From: an uncultured Oscillospiraceae bacterium
Lineage (GTDB): Bacteria; Bacillota; Clostridia; Oscillospirales; Oscillospiraceae
DNA: 6,436 nt
Reading direction: 5' to 3'
NCBI GenBank assembly: GCA_947624465.1
Contig: CANQKJ010000126.1
Coordinates: 1 to 6,436 of the forward strand
Under the pieces are notes generated by a model, which was not told the origin of the DNA, made no database searches, and saw only the letters and a list, made by a program, of their open reading frames with translations. Of this stretch, positions 5,680 through 6,436 are shown piece by piece. The translations under genes and the position numbers were made by a program. The number at the start of each line of letters is the position of its first letter. The first letter of the stretch is position 1.

Positions 5680-6090
5680 TCAAATCACGATCCCGTCGCA
5701 GTGATCCACCTCGTGCTGGATGATCTGTGCCGTCCAGCCGGTGAAAGTCTTAAACCGCACCTGAAACTGCTCGTTCTGGTATTTTACTTTGATGGACTTC
5801 CATCGTTTAGCCGGGCGAACACCCAGCAGGGACAGACAGCCCTCCTGGGCCTGATACGGGTCGGATTTCTTGATGATCTCCGGGTTGAACATGACCATGT
5901 ACTTGCCCTCATTGTCGAATACGATGATCCGCTTATTCACGCCGATCATGTTGGCCGCCATGCCCACGCAACGGGACTGATTGGCGGCGAGGGTGTCCAG
6001 CAGGTCCTGCGCTATGGGAAGGTCGCCAAGGGTGGCAGGCTCTGCTTTCTGTGCGAGGAAGGCTTCATCTCGCATGATATCTCGGATCAT
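5680..6090 (-). CDS. Peptide deformylase-like protein with an atypical motif I
   Basis: Peptide deformylases remove the formyl group from the initiator methionine of new proteins. This 136-residue protein keeps two of three motifs. EGCLS (83-87) supplies metal ligand C85, and QHEVDH (125-130) supplies H126 and H130 with catalytic E127. Motif I, normally GxGxAAxQ, reads CVGMAANM (41-48): the first glycine is cysteine and the conserved glutamine is methionine. It is also shorter than typical deformylases (about 150-180 residues). The start at 6090, MIRDIMRDEAFLAQ, follows AGGGGGG (6099-6105) and matches the usual beginning of this clostridial subgroup. An in-frame ATG at 6117 overlaps the upstream gene and is disfavoured. 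The housekeeping enzyme is probably encoded elsewhere, so this may be a paralogue with altered activity. Confidence 0.86.
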   Translation of the reverse strand: MIRDIMRDEAFLAQKAEPATLGDLPIAQDLLDTLAANQSRCVGMAANMIGVNKRIIVFDNEGKYMVMFNPEIIKKSDPYQAQEGCLSLLGVRPAKRWKSIKVKYQNEQFQVRFKTFTGWTAQIIQHEVDHCDGIVI

Positions 6091-6098
6091 GTGTGCAA

Positions 6099-6105
6099 CC
6101 CCCCT
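6099..6105 (-). promoter_or_regulatory. Ribosome binding site that fixes the deformylase-like start
   Basis: The minus strand reads AGGGGGG directly after the stop of the upstream acidic-protein gene (6107-6109) and eight bases before the ATG at 6090. This placement supports 6090 over the ATG at 6117 and suggests coupled translation. Confidence 0.7.
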
Positions 6106-6106
6106 C

Positions 6107-6322
6107 TCACAACTCATCTAGCAGATCCATGATCTCGTCAGCCAAGTCCTCTAACTCCTCCCGACGGTCGCCCCAGGCGTCGTATTCCTCGCTGTTCATA
6201 TCCTCCGGCTCCTCATCGTCCAACTGGGCGATTTGAGCATGGATGATCTGGAGGTGCGCTTTGAGCTGGTCGCGATCCATGGAGGACAAGTCGGGGGTGG
6301 GGAAAGGGGTAATGGTGGACAT
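6107..6322 (-). CDS. Small acidic, probably coiled-coil protein of unknown function
   Basis: This 71-residue protein is of no family I recognise. After a proline-containing start (MSTITPFPTPDLSSMDRD), nearly all the rest looks helical and strongly acidic: a short helix with IIHAQIAQLDDEEPED, then a second with EEYDAWGDRREELEDLADEI and a DLLDEL end. Hydrophobic residues recur every three to four positions (L, I, L, A, I, L), consistent with a helical hairpin or coiled coil. It has no cysteines and no membrane segment. It is believable as a gene because a perfect GGAGGT (6329-6334) stands six bases before the ATG, an extended -10 promoter lies just upstream, and the deformylase-like gene follows after 16 bases. 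It may bind a basic partner, but this is inference. Confidence 0.8.
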   Translation of the reverse strand: MSTITPFPTPDLSSMDRDQLKAHLQIIHAQIAQLDDEEPEDMNSEEYDAWGDRREELEDLADEIMDLLDEL

Positions 6323-6351
6323 GGCGAGACCTCCGAAAATAGTATGAAAAT

Positions 6352-6360
6352 ATTATATCA
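6352..6360 (-). promoter_or_regulatory. Extended -10 promoter of the operon
   Basis: On the minus strand this reads TGATATAAT, a perfect TATAAT with the TG of an extended -10 element. The expected -35 position, about 17 bases upstream, holds only TCTAAA, a weak match, which fits an extended -10 promoter. Transcription would begin near 6345 and reach the ATG at 6322 after a leader of about 23 bases carrying GGAGGT. The surrounding DNA (6335-6400) is AT-rich. This is the clearest promoter in the window. Confidence 0.7.
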
Positions 6361-6412
6361 AAATTTATGGTGAATTTAGATTATCTCTTTAGAAGTTCTT
6401 ATATGTCGGTAT

Positions 6413-6430
6413 AGCCCGTATTTCCGGGCT
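6413..6430. other. Short inverted repeat at the right edge, possible terminator remnant
   Basis: AGCCCG (6413-6418) and CGGGCT (6425-6430) form a perfect 6-bp stem around a 6-base loop, followed on the plus strand by only TT. It could be a weak terminator of whatever lies beyond the window, or simple chance. The T-run is too short for a firm call. Confidence 0.35.
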
Positions 6431-6436
6431 TTCCCG

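Noticed and set aside
6091..6117. Longer deformylase-like start at 6117
   Set aside because: It overlaps the end of the acidic-protein gene, and the G-rich ribosome binding site lies downstream of it. The subgroup normally begins with MIR or MIK just before the conserved N-terminal segment.

Overview
The window reads as a compact, one-directional stretch of a low-GC-lineage Firmicute genome that is itself fairly GC-rich. A gut clostridium of the Oscillospiraceae/Lachnospiraceae kind is my best guess. The reasons are strong AGGAGG-type ribosome binding sites before nearly every gene, very short intergenic gaps, a TGaTATAAT promoter, and protein families typical of that group: a small clostridial peptide-deformylase-like protein, an ATC-hydrolase-like protein, a macro domain fused to a helix-turn-helix tail, and a TM1586-type nitroreductase. 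The taxonomic call is inference only. All ten genes lie on the minus strand, so transcription runs from right to left.

In transcription order, an extended -10 promoter (6352-6360) precedes a 71-residue acidic protein (6322-6107). Then follow a peptide-deformylase-like protein (6090-5680), an L-2-amino-thiazoline-4-carboxylate hydrolase family protein (5602-5105), a macro-domain/HTH fusion (5068-3938), YaaA (3925-3119), methionine sulfoxide reductase MsrA (3174-2677), a single-domain rhodanese (2608-2309), an unrecognised seven-helix membrane protein (2306-1521), a TM1586-type nitroreductase (1392-724) and a von Willebrand factor A protein cut by the left edge (568-1). The tight spacing from 6322 down to 1521 suggests one long transcript or a few overlapping ones. 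The last two genes have longer leaders (128 and 155 bases) and could be transcribed separately.

The recognisable members share a stress, redox and sulfur theme: MsrA repairs oxidised methionine, YaaA limits peroxide damage in E. coli, the rhodanese and ATC-hydrolase families handle sulfur compounds, nitroreductases are flavin-dependent redox enzymes, and the macro domain binds ADP-ribose derivatives. No gene here is an obvious known immune or mobile-element system.

The window also looks like a mosaic. Sampled lines in the vWA and yaaA genes are 62-68% GC, while sampled lines in msrA and the membrane protein are 40-43% GC. At the right boundary of the GC-poor block, yaaA lacks a stop at its usual end and runs 56 bases into msrA. 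At the left boundary, the nitroreductase is followed directly by a 16-codon orphan tail in another frame. A further 47-codon coding-like frame without an ATG lies between the membrane protein and the nitroreductase. These scars suggest that an msrA-rhodanese-membrane-nitroreductase cassette was spliced in next to yaaA. I see no tRNA, rRNA, CRISPR array or insertion sequence.
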